Positions 35,488 to 44,958 of a DNA stretch of 64,000 bases are shown here, in pieces (position 1 is the stretch's first letter; the number at the start of each line of letters is the position of its first letter). The stretch spans positions 1 through 64,000 of the forward strand of contig JBFOME010000003.1 of the NCBI GenBank assembly GCA_040830705.1, given 5' to 3'. The notes beneath the pieces are model-generated. The model was not told the origin of the DNA, made no database searches, and was given only the letters and a program-made list of their open reading frames with translations. Origin of the DNA: Ruegeria_C sp040830705. Lineage in GTDB: Bacteria; Pseudomonadota; Alphaproteobacteria; Rhodobacterales; Rhodobacteraceae. Position numbers and translations under genes: made by a program.

Positions 35488-37673
35488 ACCGGATCACACC
35501 CAGAGCACTTTACGAGCTGTTGCCCGCTATCCACCGTCTGCGCGATGCGGACGAAGGCGGCCCGCTTGAGGCGCTGATGGCCGTCCTAGCCCGAGAAGGT
35601 GCGGTGGTCGAAGAGAACATCGAACAGCTGCTCGATAACCTCTTTATCGAAACCTGCGAAGATTGGGCCTCTCCCTATATCGGGGGCACCATCGGATATC
35701 GCGCGCTCTATCCCATCGAGGGTACGGATGTGGGAAACCGCGCCGAGGTGGCCAACACCATCGGCTATCGCCGCCGCAAGGGTACCGCGGCAGTGCTTGA
35801 AGCGCTGGCCCGCGACGTGACCGGCTGGCCCGCCCATGTGGTCGAATATTTCCAGATCACGGCCACCTGCCAGCACATGAACCATATCCGGGCCACGCAT
35901 CATCTGGCACCTGATCTTCACGACCCGCTGAGCCTTGAGCCGCTCAACCGCGCCTTTGACGGGACCAGTCATGTGGCAGAGATGCGCGCGATCCGGCAGG
36001 GGCCGGCTGTCAAATCAATTGGTGGGCGGCACAATTTCCCGCATATCGGCTTGTTCTTGTGGAGACTGATGGCCAGGCCGCATGTTTTCACGCCGACAAC
36101 GCAGGTGGATGACCGTCGCTATCTGTTCGACCCGCTGGGCGCGCCGCGGCAGCTTGTGAACCTGCCGCAGCCCGAAGCAACGATCAGTTCTATTTCACGC
36201 CCCGAACATGTGCCGGGCGACATCTCGCGCCGGGCGTTGGAGCGGGATGTAACGCTGTGGTACGGGCCGGGCCGGGCGTTCCAGATCTTTGTGGATGGCG
36301 AGGCGGTGCCGATCACGCGAATTGAGGCCTGCGACCTTTCCGATGACGGCGCAGGCTGGAACCATTCTCCACATGACCGGATACCTGCCGCCGATCTGGC
36401 CGAGATCGAGGATACCGACCCTCTGGTACCGCCGGCCAATGCGTTGGTGCGGGTGGACCCGGTTCTGGGTCGCATCACTTTCCCCGAGGATGAGGAGGGT
36501 GAGGTACGCGCCACTTTCCACACTGGCTTTCCCGGTCGTATCGGTGGCGGGCACTACAACCGATCTGCCACCCTGACACGTGATCCGGGGCAGGCGCTGA
36601 TACCGGTGCCCACGGGTGCCCATCCCACGATTCAGAGCGCATTGGACGATGTGCAGACCTTGGGCGGGATCGTCGAGATCACCACGTCGGACAACTTTGA
36701 AGAGGCGATCGCCATTGAGGCTGAGCCCGACACCGAAGTGATCTTGCGGGCTGCCAATGGCCAGCGCCCGGTGCTGCGGCCGCCCGGAGCGCTGAACATA
36801 GCAGGCGGCGAGAATGCTCGCGTTGTGCTGGACGGTGTAGTGGTCGATGGTCAGCCGATAGAGATCACACCAAATGGCGACGGGGCGTCGCCCAACTCGG
36901 TTGTCCTTAGGCATCTGATGCTGATCCCAGGCCTCTCCTTTACCGAGATCGGTGCACCCGCCACACCCGGCGCGATCAGCCTGAGCGTCACAACCACGGG
37001 TGTTGAACTGCTGATTGATAATTGTGTCAGCGGTGCGGTCCGCATGGATCAGTCCACCAATATGGTACTGCGTGACAGCATCGTGGACGCAGCGGCCACC
37101 CCCGCTCGCGACAGTCCCGAAGGGCTGGCCATCGCTGGTCTGCTAGGCGAGGACGATCCGGCGGGAGCGCTACAGATTCTTGCAAGCACCGTGCTGGGCC
37201 GTATCGTTGCACGCAGTTTCCCGCTGGTATCTGACAGTATCTTGGACGCGCGTGGCGAGGCGCCCGTACAGGCAAGACGGCGGCAGCAGGGCTGCATGCG
37301 ATTCAGCTACATCCCTGACGGCTCGGTTACGCCGCGCCGCTATCGCTGCCAGCCGCAGCTCGCCATAGATCAAGCGGTGGCGCAGGCCGAGGTCGATGCG
37401 GGTGGTCCGATCAGCCAGGCGCAACGCGACCTGATCCGGTCGCGTATCGTGCGATGGCTGCGTCCTGGGTTCACGGCGAAATCGGCGGCGCACCCGGCTT
37501 ATGTGCAACTGCGCAACGCCAGCCCAGTCGAGATCCGCGAGGGTGCGTCGGACGAGGGCGAGATGGGTGCGTGGCATCTGCTTGCAGCACCTCAGCGCGA
37601 AGCAAACCTGCGCATTCGACTTGAGGAATATCTGCGCTTCGGTCTGGAAGCGGGAATTTTCTATGAAACATGA
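35484..37673 (+). CDS. eCIS tail-protein-I family baseplate protein with beta-helix extension
   Basis: 729 residues. Residues 1-210 match phage tail protein I / gpI-type wedge proteins (ALYELLPAIHRLRDADEGGP, EDWASPYIGGTIGYRALYPI, YRRRKGTAAVLEALARDV). Residues about 370-560 look like a right-handed beta-helix (HPTIQSALDDVQTLGGIVEI, RPVLRPPGALNIAGGENARV), the fold used in tail spikes. The C-terminus is a basic helical region (RRYRCQPQLAIDQAVAQAEV). The fusion suggests a baseplate part that also reaches outward, perhaps to touch the target surface. Confidence 0.82.
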   Translation: MNRITPRALYELLPAIHRLRDADEGGPLEALMAVLAREGAVVEENIEQLLDNLFIETCEDWASPYIGGTIGYRALYPIEGTDVGNRAEVANTIGYRRRKGTAAVLEALARDVTGWPAHVVEYFQITATCQHMNHIRATHHLAPDLHDPLSLEPLNRAFDGTSHVAEMRAIRQGPAVKSIGGRHNFPHIGLFLWRLMARPHVFTPTTQVDDRRYLFDPLGAPRQLVNLPQPEATISSISRPEHVPGDISRRALERDVTLWYGPGRAFQIFVDGEAVPITRIEACDLSDDGAGWNHSPHDRIPAADLAEIEDTDPLVPPANALVRVDPVLGRITFPEDEEGEVRATFHTGFPGRIGGGHYNRSATLTRDPGQALIPVPTGAHPTIQSALDDVQTLGGIVEITTSDNFEEAIAIEAEPDTEVILRAANGQRPVLRPPGALNIAGGENARVVLDGVVVDGQPIEITPNGDGASPNSVVLRHLMLIPGLSFTEIGAPATPGAISLSVTTTGVELLIDNCVSGAVRMDQSTNMVLRDSIVDAAATPARDSPEGLAIAGLLGEDDPAGALQILASTVLGRIVARSFPLVSDSILDARGEAPVQARRRQQGCMRFSYIPDGSVTPRRYRCQPQLAIDQAVAQAEVDAGGPISQAQRDLIRSRIVRWLRPGFTAKSAAHPAYVQLRNASPVEIREGASDEGEMGAWHLLAAPQREANLRIRLEEYLRFGLEAGIFYET

Positions 37674-37691
37674 TTTTGAAGGAGCAAACCG

Positions 37692-40600
37692 ATGAGCGGT
37701 GACTATAGCAGAGATAGCTTCGACGCCCTGAAGAGTTTCGCCGGTGTCTTCCTTCAGCAGGGCCGTGCGGTGCTGGACAGCGACTGGAATACGTTGGTCC
37801 AGATGTTTGAAAGACGTATCCGGGCTGGAACGGTCGATACGATCGGGCGGGCCGTCGTCCCACGGGAGACCGAACTGGCCTTTGAGATACAGTTGACCGC
37901 AACCGGGTTCGAATATGGGTTCGGGCGGCTCTACCTGGACGGTATGACCTGCGAATCCTTCGGGTTTGCGAATTTCGACGGTAGTGATCCGACGCGACCC
38001 GATCCTGTATTCGACCGAGCGCGACCGGGTCCTGACGGCCCTCAGGGCGTGCTGGACGAGATGATTGCCCCGCCAGAGGGTGATTTCACCGACTACATGT
38101 TGCAGCCCCACTGGCCGACGCCCGAACCGCTGCCTGCTGACGGCCGCTACATGGTCTATCTGGTGGGCTGGCAGCGTGAGGTGACCGCGACCGAGATGCC
38201 AGAACTCCTGGATCCCGCGCTTGGCGGGCTGGACAGTGCGACTCGATGGCAAACCGTTTGGCAGGTTCGCGTTCTGCCAGATCTCGGTGAGGGAGCGACT
38301 TGCGCCACGCCCGACGAGGAATTGCCCGGCTGGGTCGAGGAAATCGCACCTTCGACTGCCCGGCTGACTAACGGCACAGTAGATGTGGACGACCCCGAAG
38401 ACCCTTGTGTGGTGCCGCCGACGGAAGGCTACACGGGCGTCGAAAATCAGTTCTACCGCGTTGAAATACATGGGCTTGCGCCGGATCTCGATCCTGACGA
38501 TACGCCGACGCAAGGTGACTGGCGGTTCAAGTTCAGCCGCGAAAACGCGTCGGTCCGCGCGTCGGTGACGGCGGTTGCTGAGGACGCTCAGTCGGTAACC
38601 GTTGCGCGTGTCGGGCGCGACGAAGTCTTGCGGTTCAGCCCCGGCGACTGGGTCGAACTGACCGACGATATTCGTGAGTTCAACCATGTCTCGGGTCAGA
38701 TATTGCGGGTGGCGGATGTGGATGCTGAGACACGGACCGTAGAATTCGAAGGAACCCTCGAGGCGGATTTGGTGCCCAGCGGTCTTGATGACGACACGCT
38801 GGCAAATCGTCACACCCGGCTGGTCCGCTGGGATCAGAGGGGTGTGATCCGGCTGGATGATGGCACTCTCTGGATCGATCTGGACCTTCCGGGATCAGAC
38901 GGGCTAATCCCGGTGCCACCTGACGGGCGCGCGATCATGCTGGAAAGCGGTATCACGGTCAGTTTCGATACCGCCGATGGGCCTGGGCTTTGGCGGCCGA
39001 TGGATCATTGGCGCTTTGCTGCCCGCACCGCCGGCACTCAGATCGAGAGCCTGCGCAATGCACCACCCGATGGTGTGCAACGGCATTACACACGGCTGGC
39101 CGTCGTGACACCGGGCACGCCCAACGTGCCTGGGCAAGTGCTGGATTGCCGCGCCTTCTGGCCACCGGAATTCGAAGGCGGGGAAGAGGGGTGTGCCTGT
39201 ACCGTCTGCGTCACTGCTGAGGAACATAACTCGGGCACCCTGACCATTCAGGATGCGATCAATCAAGTCGGGCCGCTAGGCGGTTCTGTCTGCCTGGACG
39301 CAGGTGTCTATGCGCTGCGCGAACCAGTGCGGATCGTTGGCCGCGGCGCCATCCGGCTGGTGGGGCAGGGTTTGGGAACCATTCTCGTGTATCGCGGCGT
39401 AGGCGGTGCTGTTCAGGTCGGAAGCTCGGTGGACATACGGTTGGAACGTTTCTCGGTTCTGGCCGCCCCGATTGAGGATGCAAATGGTGGAATGCCGCCT
39501 GTGCATGGCGTGGCTGCGGTGAACGCCTCGCTACTGGCGATGCGACGACTCGCGGCGGTCGTTATCGCGCCCAATCCCGAAGATCGCGCCGATTTCGGCA
39601 TCGCGCTGGATGGCACGCAGGTGGGGGCGAAAGTCGAGGAATGCGTGGCTGTTGCCGCCAATGCGCTGGGATCCCGGTCGTCTTATGGGCTGGACGAGGA
39701 CGGAGATTTGCAGATCGCAGCATTTGCCGAACTAAGGGTGGCAGATTGCATCCTGTTTGGCGGACGGATGGGGGTCCGTATCGACCGGTCCGCAATCAAT
39801 ATCGCGGCGGCGCATTTGACGCGTAATCTGATCCTGTCGCTGGACACCGGGGCACGCATAAACTGGGCCGAAATTCCGGCGGCCTCGCTGTCCATTGAGG
39901 GGAGTACCGCGCTGGCGAACCGCCGTGCGATGATCCTGTCGGCCGGCACGTTGCGGGTTCAGGATTGCGAAATATCTGGCGGTGACGATTTCGGGGATGG
40001 GATTGCGCTCGTGCCCAACCTCTTGCCCGAAACTCCTACGGACGCGCAGATCATCGGTAACACGATCTTTGATCTGGGTGGCGCGGGCATCCGTGTTGCT
40101 GGTCAGCTTGATACGTTGTTCATCAAGCGCAACATTATCCGCGACTGTGGTGAGGCCGGGATCACCATCGACCCTGATGCTGCGATCCGGCACCTTGCCG
40201 TTGACAATAACTCAGTTCACCAGATCGGCCTGGCGGCAGCGCGTGATTTTGCTGTGGGCATACTAGTGACTGGCACCCAGACCGGCCAAATCGTCGGAAA
40301 TTCGGTGCGCGACGTCGGCGAAGAAGGGTTCTCGGGTCAAGTCTATGCCGGTATCGCCGTGCAGGGCAGCGGCAGCATCGATATTTCCACCAATGTGATT
40401 TCTGGCATAGGTGGCGGTCAGCCTGAAAGCACATCATCGGGTATTCTGGCCATGCCGCCGCTGGTGGGGTTGAACGTGGGCTCAAACCGGATCTTCGGTG
40501 ATTTGTCGCAGTCGGATGAGTCGAGCAACTGGATGGCCATCCGCATCGGTTCAGTCACCCCTCCTGATATCGGGGTGATTGGCAACCTTGCGACCGGGTA

Positions 40601-41051
40601 TCTGGCGGCGGTGCCAGGGCGGGCGCCGGACGGCAATGTCTATTTCCGTGTGGCCGAGGATGTTTGGTCTGCTTCGGCGGGCAGTTTCCGTATTGCCTTC
40701 CCCTCGACACCTTCGCAGATCACAGTTCGTGGCAATCAGGCGCGATCGGCACAGCGAGTGACGTCGGCCATGGTTTGGGTGTTCAGCAACGGGGCGCGGG
40801 CAATTGGTCTGTCGGACAATCAGTTTGATCTGCAAAGTGGTGGTGGGCTTAGTCAGGTGGTTCTGGCCGCCGGGCCGCGTCTAACCGTTTCTTCGAATAC
40901 GATCACCCACACCACCGACGCCACTTCGATGCAGCTGTTTTCAAGCCCCAATGGCGGCGCGGCGGTGCTGGGCAATGTCACAACATCCGGCATCAGGTTG
41001 AACAACGGCCCGCTGCCAGCACCGTTCAACACGCTCAACATCAACGCCTAA
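37692..41051 (+). CDS. DUF6519 / right-handed beta-helix eCIS protein, candidate surface or receptor-binding component
   Basis: 1119 residues. The N-terminus YSRDSFDALKSFAGVFLQQG and RAVLDSDWNTLVQMFERRIR is the DUF6519 domain seen in eCIS loci. Residues about 495-1080 form a long parallel beta-helix: HNSGTLTIQDAINQVGPLGG, then many short NxI-type coils such as IIGNTIFDLGGAGIRVAG and LFIKRNIIRDCGEAGITI. Cys pairs (GCACTVC) precede the helix. It starts 18 nt after the previous stop with a ribosome site at GAAGGAG. No conventional fibre gene is present, so this and the preceding gene are the best candidates for target recognition. Confidence 0.76.
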   Translation: MSGDYSRDSFDALKSFAGVFLQQGRAVLDSDWNTLVQMFERRIRAGTVDTIGRAVVPRETELAFEIQLTATGFEYGFGRLYLDGMTCESFGFANFDGSDPTRPDPVFDRARPGPDGPQGVLDEMIAPPEGDFTDYMLQPHWPTPEPLPADGRYMVYLVGWQREVTATEMPELLDPALGGLDSATRWQTVWQVRVLPDLGEGATCATPDEELPGWVEEIAPSTARLTNGTVDVDDPEDPCVVPPTEGYTGVENQFYRVEIHGLAPDLDPDDTPTQGDWRFKFSRENASVRASVTAVAEDAQSVTVARVGRDEVLRFSPGDWVELTDDIREFNHVSGQILRVADVDAETRTVEFEGTLEADLVPSGLDDDTLANRHTRLVRWDQRGVIRLDDGTLWIDLDLPGSDGLIPVPPDGRAIMLESGITVSFDTADGPGLWRPMDHWRFAARTAGTQIESLRNAPPDGVQRHYTRLAVVTPGTPNVPGQVLDCRAFWPPEFEGGEEGCACTVCVTAEEHNSGTLTIQDAINQVGPLGGSVCLDAGVYALREPVRIVGRGAIRLVGQGLGTILVYRGVGGAVQVGSSVDIRLERFSVLAAPIEDANGGMPPVHGVAAVNASLLAMRRLAAVVIAPNPEDRADFGIALDGTQVGAKVEECVAVAANALGSRSSYGLDEDGDLQIAAFAELRVADCILFGGRMGVRIDRSAINIAAAHLTRNLILSLDTGARINWAEIPAASLSIEGSTALANRRAMILSAGTLRVQDCEISGGDDFGDGIALVPNLLPETPTDAQIIGNTIFDLGGAGIRVAGQLDTLFIKRNIIRDCGEAGITIDPDAAIRHLAVDNNSVHQIGLAAARDFAVGILVTGTQTGQIVGNSVRDVGEEGFSGQVYAGIAVQGSGSIDISTNVISGIGGGQPESTSSGILAMPPLVGLNVGSNRIFGDLSQSDESSNWMAIRIGSVTPPDIGVIGNLATGYLAAVPGRAPDGNVYFRVAEDVWSASAGSFRIAFPSTPSQITVRGNQARSAQRVTSAMVWVFSNGARAIGLSDNQFDLQSGGGLSQVVLAAGPRLTVSSNTITHTTDATSMQLFSSPNGGAAVLGNVTTSGIRLNNGPLPAPFNTLNINA

Positions 41052-41066
41052 GGAAGGAACTGAACC

Positions 41067-41618
41067 ATGTCGACCACACGGATTGTCACCTTGGGCCGGG
41101 AACGCACGCTAAGCACACTTGCACGACGTATTTTTGAAATCCCCAGCGGGCGCGCCGGGCAGGCGCAGTTGCGCCGGGCCGAGGCGGCGTTGTTGCGCGC
41201 CAACCCCCGGTTGCGCAACGCCGAGGGGTTTCGGTCTGGGGCCAGTGTGGTGGTCCCCGCAGCGACCGGGCTACGCCCTACAGCGACGGTGCGACAGGCC
41301 GATCTGACGAGCGATACGCTTGGCATCGAGACAGAATTGCGCCTGCAGGCGGCCGCGAGCCGCATCGAAGATGCGTTTCGGGGTGCCTCCGAGCAACGCC
41401 GCGAAACGCTTGAGCGGCTGGGCACTCGGGGCTTTGTCGCCGCCGCCACGCGCGCGCTCCCACAGGCGCGCGAGCAGATGGCGCGGGCGCGGGATCGCCT
41501 CGGACGCGAAGAACAACTGGCCGAAGAGGTGCAGGCACGGCTGGTGCAGGGTGTAGCGGATGCGATCGAGGCTTTGGAGGCATTGAACGCCCGAGTCCCA
41601 CGCCCTGATCGCAACTGA
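41067..41618 (+). CDS. Last eCIS gene: LysM-like N-terminus plus helical tail, function unknown
   Basis: 183 residues. The first 70 residues have a LysM-like arrangement (TLSTLARRIFEIPS, LRRAEAALLRANPRLRNAE, FRSGASVVVPA). Residues 90-180 are charged, helical and possibly coiled-coil (ALPQAREQMARARDRLGREE). AAGGAA precedes the ATG. It closes the operon, 70 bp before a strong hairpin. I do not recognise a named family; a peripheral assembly or attachment protein is likely. Confidence 0.6.
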   Translation: MSTTRIVTLGRERTLSTLARRIFEIPSGRAGQAQLRRAEAALLRANPRLRNAEGFRSGASVVVPAATGLRPTATVRQADLTSDTLGIETELRLQAAASRIEDAFRGASEQRRETLERLGTRGFVAAATRALPQAREQMARARDRLGREEQLAEEVQARLVQGVADAIEALEALNARVPRPDRN

Positions 41619-41687
41619 ATTTTGCTGTCACCATGCCAGAAAGGGACACCGAGTGATCAAAAGCAGAGCGATAACGCGACGGAACAC

Positions 41688-41714
41688 GCCCTTTCGCAGA
41701 TTTTGCGAAAGGGC
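41688..41714. terminator. Terminator hairpin between the convergent eCIS operon and RTX-like gene
   Basis: A perfect 11-bp stem, GCCCTTTCGCA pairing with TGCGAAAGGGC across a 5-nt loop, lies between the ends of two converging transcription units (41618 on plus, 41743 on minus). It can serve both strands. Short T-rich stretches rather than a clean T-run follow. Confidence 0.75.
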
Positions 41715-41742
41715 GAGCTTGATTTGCCTAGCGTATTGAAAT

Positions 41743-44700
41743 TCAGATGAAATCTATGGTGTCGGGCATAGCAGGCGCCTCCAAGTTCAGGATGTTCGCT
41801 GCAATGTCGGCTGCCCCGTCAACTATACCGCCGACTACGGGTAGGCTCGAACCTGCTTCGACCAGATTCAGCATCCAATTGTCGAAAGCCTCGGCGAACG
41901 CGATGTCGGTGGCGCTTCTATCCATGGCACTCCCGAGATATGCGCCGAAGTCAACCTGGCCCAATGCCGGATCACTGGTCTTGAACTCGAAACTGTCGAC
42001 CGCGTCGATGCCGGTTTGACCGGTACGATCGGCCCAAGTGGCAGTGAAAAGTCCATCTTCGAAGGCCTGACCAAGATCGATCTCTTGCACGCCGTCTTGG
42101 CCAACGATGCGCAGGGTTTCGACACGGGTGGCGTTCTCGTGCATGTTCTTGATACGCACTTCGCCACCGTCGCCCTCGATCACCAGATCCTTTCCACCTT
42201 CGACGAAGAACCGAAGGTCGCTGCCATCCAGCGCGCCAGCTTCACGCAGTTCCAACACGTCGTTGTCGCCGCCGCCGCCGCCTGAGATGGCGTCGAGTTT
42301 ATCACTGGCAAACTTGAGGAAGTCGCCCAACTCGCGTGCCGCGTCCAGCCCGGCCTCGTCTACATCCATCTTGCCGTTCGAGCCAAAGGTGTAGAGATAG
42401 GTGTCATTGCCCTGGCCGCCGACAACATCGCCGCCCGCCTCTGAGACCGAGAGGAAGTCGTTGCCCGCACCGCCGAAGAACTGTGTGCTGTCATAGTCCA
42501 GCAGAGAGCTGATTGTTGTATGGATGTCTGCGACAGCGTCTTTCGCATCGTGCACCAGATCGCCAACCGCATCGGTCAACTTGTTCAGTGGGTTCAGCGC
42601 GTCAAGCGTTGCCTTCAGATCGTCGACCTTGCCGGTCACGCCACCCAGGAGGTTACCGAACGCGGTATCGAACGGGTTGTTGACCGCGCCGTCCCCCGTA
42701 CCGGAGTCTGGCTTCAGCATATTCCAGACGAGGTCCGTGAAGGTGCCAGTGTCCATCATCCAGTCCGCGCCAGCCTGGCCAAAGTTGAAGTTGGCCTTGT
42801 CACCAGTCATCAGCATCAAGTCGCCGCCGGTGCCGCCGAAAGAGAAGTTGTAGGAACCGCCGCCAAGGAAGATGTCGTTATCCGCACCGCCCATCTGGAA
42901 ACCCAGATCGCCACCGGTCGAGAAGACATCTTCGCCTTCTCCGCCGAACTGAAGGTTGAGCGATGGCGCATTGTCCATCAGCTTTTCTTTCAGGGTTTGC
43001 TTCTTTGTCGCGTCATCAGAGCCAGACGTATCCTGATCCGCCGCGTCGGTCTGGTTATCATCCTTTCGAGAGTCCTCCATTTTCTCCTTCATATGGTCTG
43101 CCAAAGCCTTGAAAGGATCGGCCTCGCCATCACCGCCGCGGCTGATCATGAAGTCGCTGCCGCTGCCGCCCATCTGAAGTTGAACCCCGGCGTCCTTGCC
43201 GCGTTCCATCGCGAACATGACGTCGGTGTCGTCGCCACCCTCTTGCACGTTGACGCGGCCGATGCCGACCATCAGGTCCGTACCCGCGCCGCCGAACTGA
43301 GCCGTGGCCGTGCCGCCGCCAACCATCAGGTCCGTGCCCTTGCCGCCGACTTGCAGGTTGCCTTTGCCAGCACCAATGGTGATGTCGGTTTCGGAACCGC
43401 CGATCTGGATGTTCGCCTCGCCGCCTGCCAACATGACGTTAAAGCCATCTGTGCCGGTCGAGTTGGCATATTCGGCGAGCTTATCCGCCGCCTTGTCCAG
43501 ATCAAATGCGCCCAGGTTCACATCCTTGGGCAGGGTCGACCAGATCTCGCCGCCAAACTGGAGGTTGCCCTTGCCAGCACCGATGAGCCAGTCATTGCCA
43601 GTGCCGCCAATCTGAAGGTTGGCCGCGCCGCCGCCAATCAGTACATCGGCATCATTGCCGCCGTATTGGATATTGGCGCCGCCGGCACCCACAGCAAGGT
43701 CTTTGCCGTCGCCGCCGAACTGAACATTGGTGCTGCCGAGGGCAAACAGTTTGTCCTCGCCCGTGCCGCCGACCTGAATGTTGGTGTTGCCCGCGGCAAA
43801 CAGCATGTCATTGCCTGCGTTGCCGAATTGAAGGTTGAGGTTACCGACGCCAACCATCGCGTCATCGCCATTGCCACCGGATTGCCAGTTGGCATTGCTG
43901 ACAGCAACCATCGTGTCGTTTCCGTCCTGTCCGCTCTGGGTCGTAGCAACCAAGGCGCTTGCAACCATCTTGTCGTCGCCGGTGCCGCCGAACATGACGT
44001 TAACGCCACCTGCACTGATCATAGTGTCGTTACCTGCATCGCCGAAAACGGTGTTGGCGCCGCCCACTGCCTTCATCAGATCATTGCCGTCATCGCCGTG
44101 CAACACGTTGATGCCGCCTATGCCGGTGATCTGATCATTACCGGTGCCGCCGTGAACCTTGTTGACCGCGCCGATGGCTTCGATCGTGTCGTCGCCGCTG
44201 TCGCCGTACATTTCGTTATAGGCGCCGATGCCTTTCAGCACGTCATTACCCGACCCGCCATTCATCTTGTTCCACAACCCGCGACCTTCCATGTGGTCGT
44301 TGCCCGAGCCGCCAGTCATGTAGTTCTTGGCACCATAGCCGTAGAGGGCGTCGTTGTGCGCGCCGCCATCCATCTTGTTGTAGCCGCCATAGCCTTTGAG
44401 CGTGTCATTGTGGTTGCCGCCATACATGTTGTTGACCGCGCCATAGCCATAGAGCTTGTCGTAATGGTCACCCCCGTGCATGTCGTTCTTGGCACCATAG
44501 CCCTTGACCGTGTCGTTGCTGGTGCCGCCGCTCATGTAGTTGTAAGCGCCCTTGCCCTCCAAGTAGTCATGGCCGGACCCGCCATAGACATAGTTCTTGA
44601 TGCCAAGGCCATAGACCTTGTCATTGCCCGACCCACCGTCGAGACGGTTATACGCGCCATAGCCGTAGACCTTGTCGTTGCCGGAATCGCCATAGAGGTA

Positions 44701-44919
44701 GTTCTTGGCGCCCCAACCCTTGACCGTGTCATTACCCGAGCCGCCGTAAAGCTTGTTATAGCCGCCATAGCCGTAGACGAGGTCGTTGCCCGAGCCGCCC
44801 TTGAGATAGCTTTTGGCGGCGTAGCCATACATCTTGTCATTGCCGCTGCCCGCGTCCTTGGACACGCTGATTCCATATAGCTTGTATGTCTGATGCGGGG
44901 ATTTCTTTGAGCTACCCAT
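41743..44919 (-). CDS. RTX-like repeat protein with Asn-ladder 18-residue repeats
   Basis: 1058 residues; AAAGGA lies 8 nt before the ATG. There is no signal peptide. Residues 29-443 are 23 tandem 18-residue units, each ending GGxGND and carrying a second GxGxxNxxx half, as in KVYGYGAYNRLDGGSGND. More units occur to about residue 720, separated by non-repeat inserts. Canonical RTX uses two GGxGxDxUx nonapeptides per 18 residues; here one half binds calcium and the other keeps Asn. Residues about 750-1058 are non-repeat, with one canonical site (FFGGAGNDFLSV) and the C-terminus DTIDFI, compatible with a type I secretion signal. No exporter is in the window. A HlyC-like gene lies just upstream. 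Adhesin, surface-layer or toxin roles are all possible. Confidence 0.8.
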   Translation of the reverse strand: MGSSKKSPHQTYKLYGISVSKDAGSGNDKMYGYAAKSYLKGGSGNDLVYGYGGYNKLYGGSGNDTVKGWGAKNYLYGDSGNDKVYGYGAYNRLDGGSGNDKVYGLGIKNYVYGGSGHDYLEGKGAYNYMSGGTSNDTVKGYGAKNDMHGGDHYDKLYGYGAVNNMYGGNHNDTLKGYGGYNKMDGGAHNDALYGYGAKNYMTGGSGNDHMEGRGLWNKMNGGSGNDVLKGIGAYNEMYGDSGDDTIEAIGAVNKVHGGTGNDQITGIGGINVLHGDDGNDLMKAVGGANTVFGDAGNDTMISAGGVNVMFGGTGDDKMVASALVATTQSGQDGNDTMVAVSNANWQSGGNGDDAMVGVGNLNLQFGNAGNDMLFAAGNTNIQVGGTGEDKLFALGSTNVQFGGDGKDLAVGAGGANIQYGGNDADVLIGGGAANLQIGGTGNDWLIGAGKGNLQFGGEIWSTLPKDVNLGAFDLDKAADKLAEYANSTGTDGFNVMLAGGEANIQIGGSETDITIGAGKGNLQVGGKGTDLMVGGGTATAQFGGAGTDLMVGIGRVNVQEGGDDTDVMFAMERGKDAGVQLQMGGSGSDFMISRGGDGEADPFKALADHMKEKMEDSRKDDNQTDAADQDTSGSDDATKKQTLKEKLMDNAPSLNLQFGGEGEDVFSTGGDLGFQMGGADNDIFLGGGSYNFSFGGTGGDLMLMTGDKANFNFGQAGADWMMDTGTFTDLVWNMLKPDSGTGDGAVNNPFDTAFGNLLGGVTGKVDDLKATLDALNPLNKLTDAVGDLVHDAKDAVADIHTTISSLLDYDSTQFFGGAGNDFLSVSEAGGDVVGGQGNDTYLYTFGSNGKMDVDEAGLDAARELGDFLKFASDKLDAISGGGGGDNDVLELREAGALDGSDLRFFVEGGKDLVIEGDGGEVRIKNMHENATRVETLRIVGQDGVQEIDLGQAFEDGLFTATWADRTGQTGIDAVDSFEFKTSDPALGQVDFGAYLGSAMDRSATDIAFAEAFDNWMLNLVEAGSSLPVVGGIVDGAADIAANILNLEAPAMPDTIDFI
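43591..44835 (-). repeat. Tandem 54-bp coding repeats of the RTX-like protein
   Basis: 23 consecutive units of 18 codons (one has 19) with the consensus xUxGxGxxNxUxGGxGND, where U is aliphatic. Early units favour YGYGAKN and later units favour VGAGxxNxQ, so the array has diverged in a gradient from N- to C-terminal. No spacers; not a CRISPR array. Confidence 0.88.
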
Positions 44920-44958
44920 GGGAAAATTCCTTTCAATATGAGTTGGATAGAATTGGAT

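Noticed and set aside
14993..41618. Prophage or type VI secretion locus
   Set aside because: No head, packaging, integration or lysis genes, and no TssJ/L/M or ClpV. A DUF4255 cap, Afp15-type AAA+ ATPase and DUF4157 cargo point to eCIS.
43591..44835. Regular repeats that could suggest a CRISPR array
   Set aside because: The 54-bp units are contiguous, in frame and diverge codon by codon with no unique spacers. They are coding repeats of the RTX-like protein.
42520..44880. A 786-codon plus-strand open frame opposite the RTX-like gene
   Set aside because: It is the antisense shadow of the repeat array: the 54-bp coding repeats keep stop codons out of the opposite strand. It has no ribosome site, and its Val/Ala/Ile-rich repeat product mirrors the real repeats.
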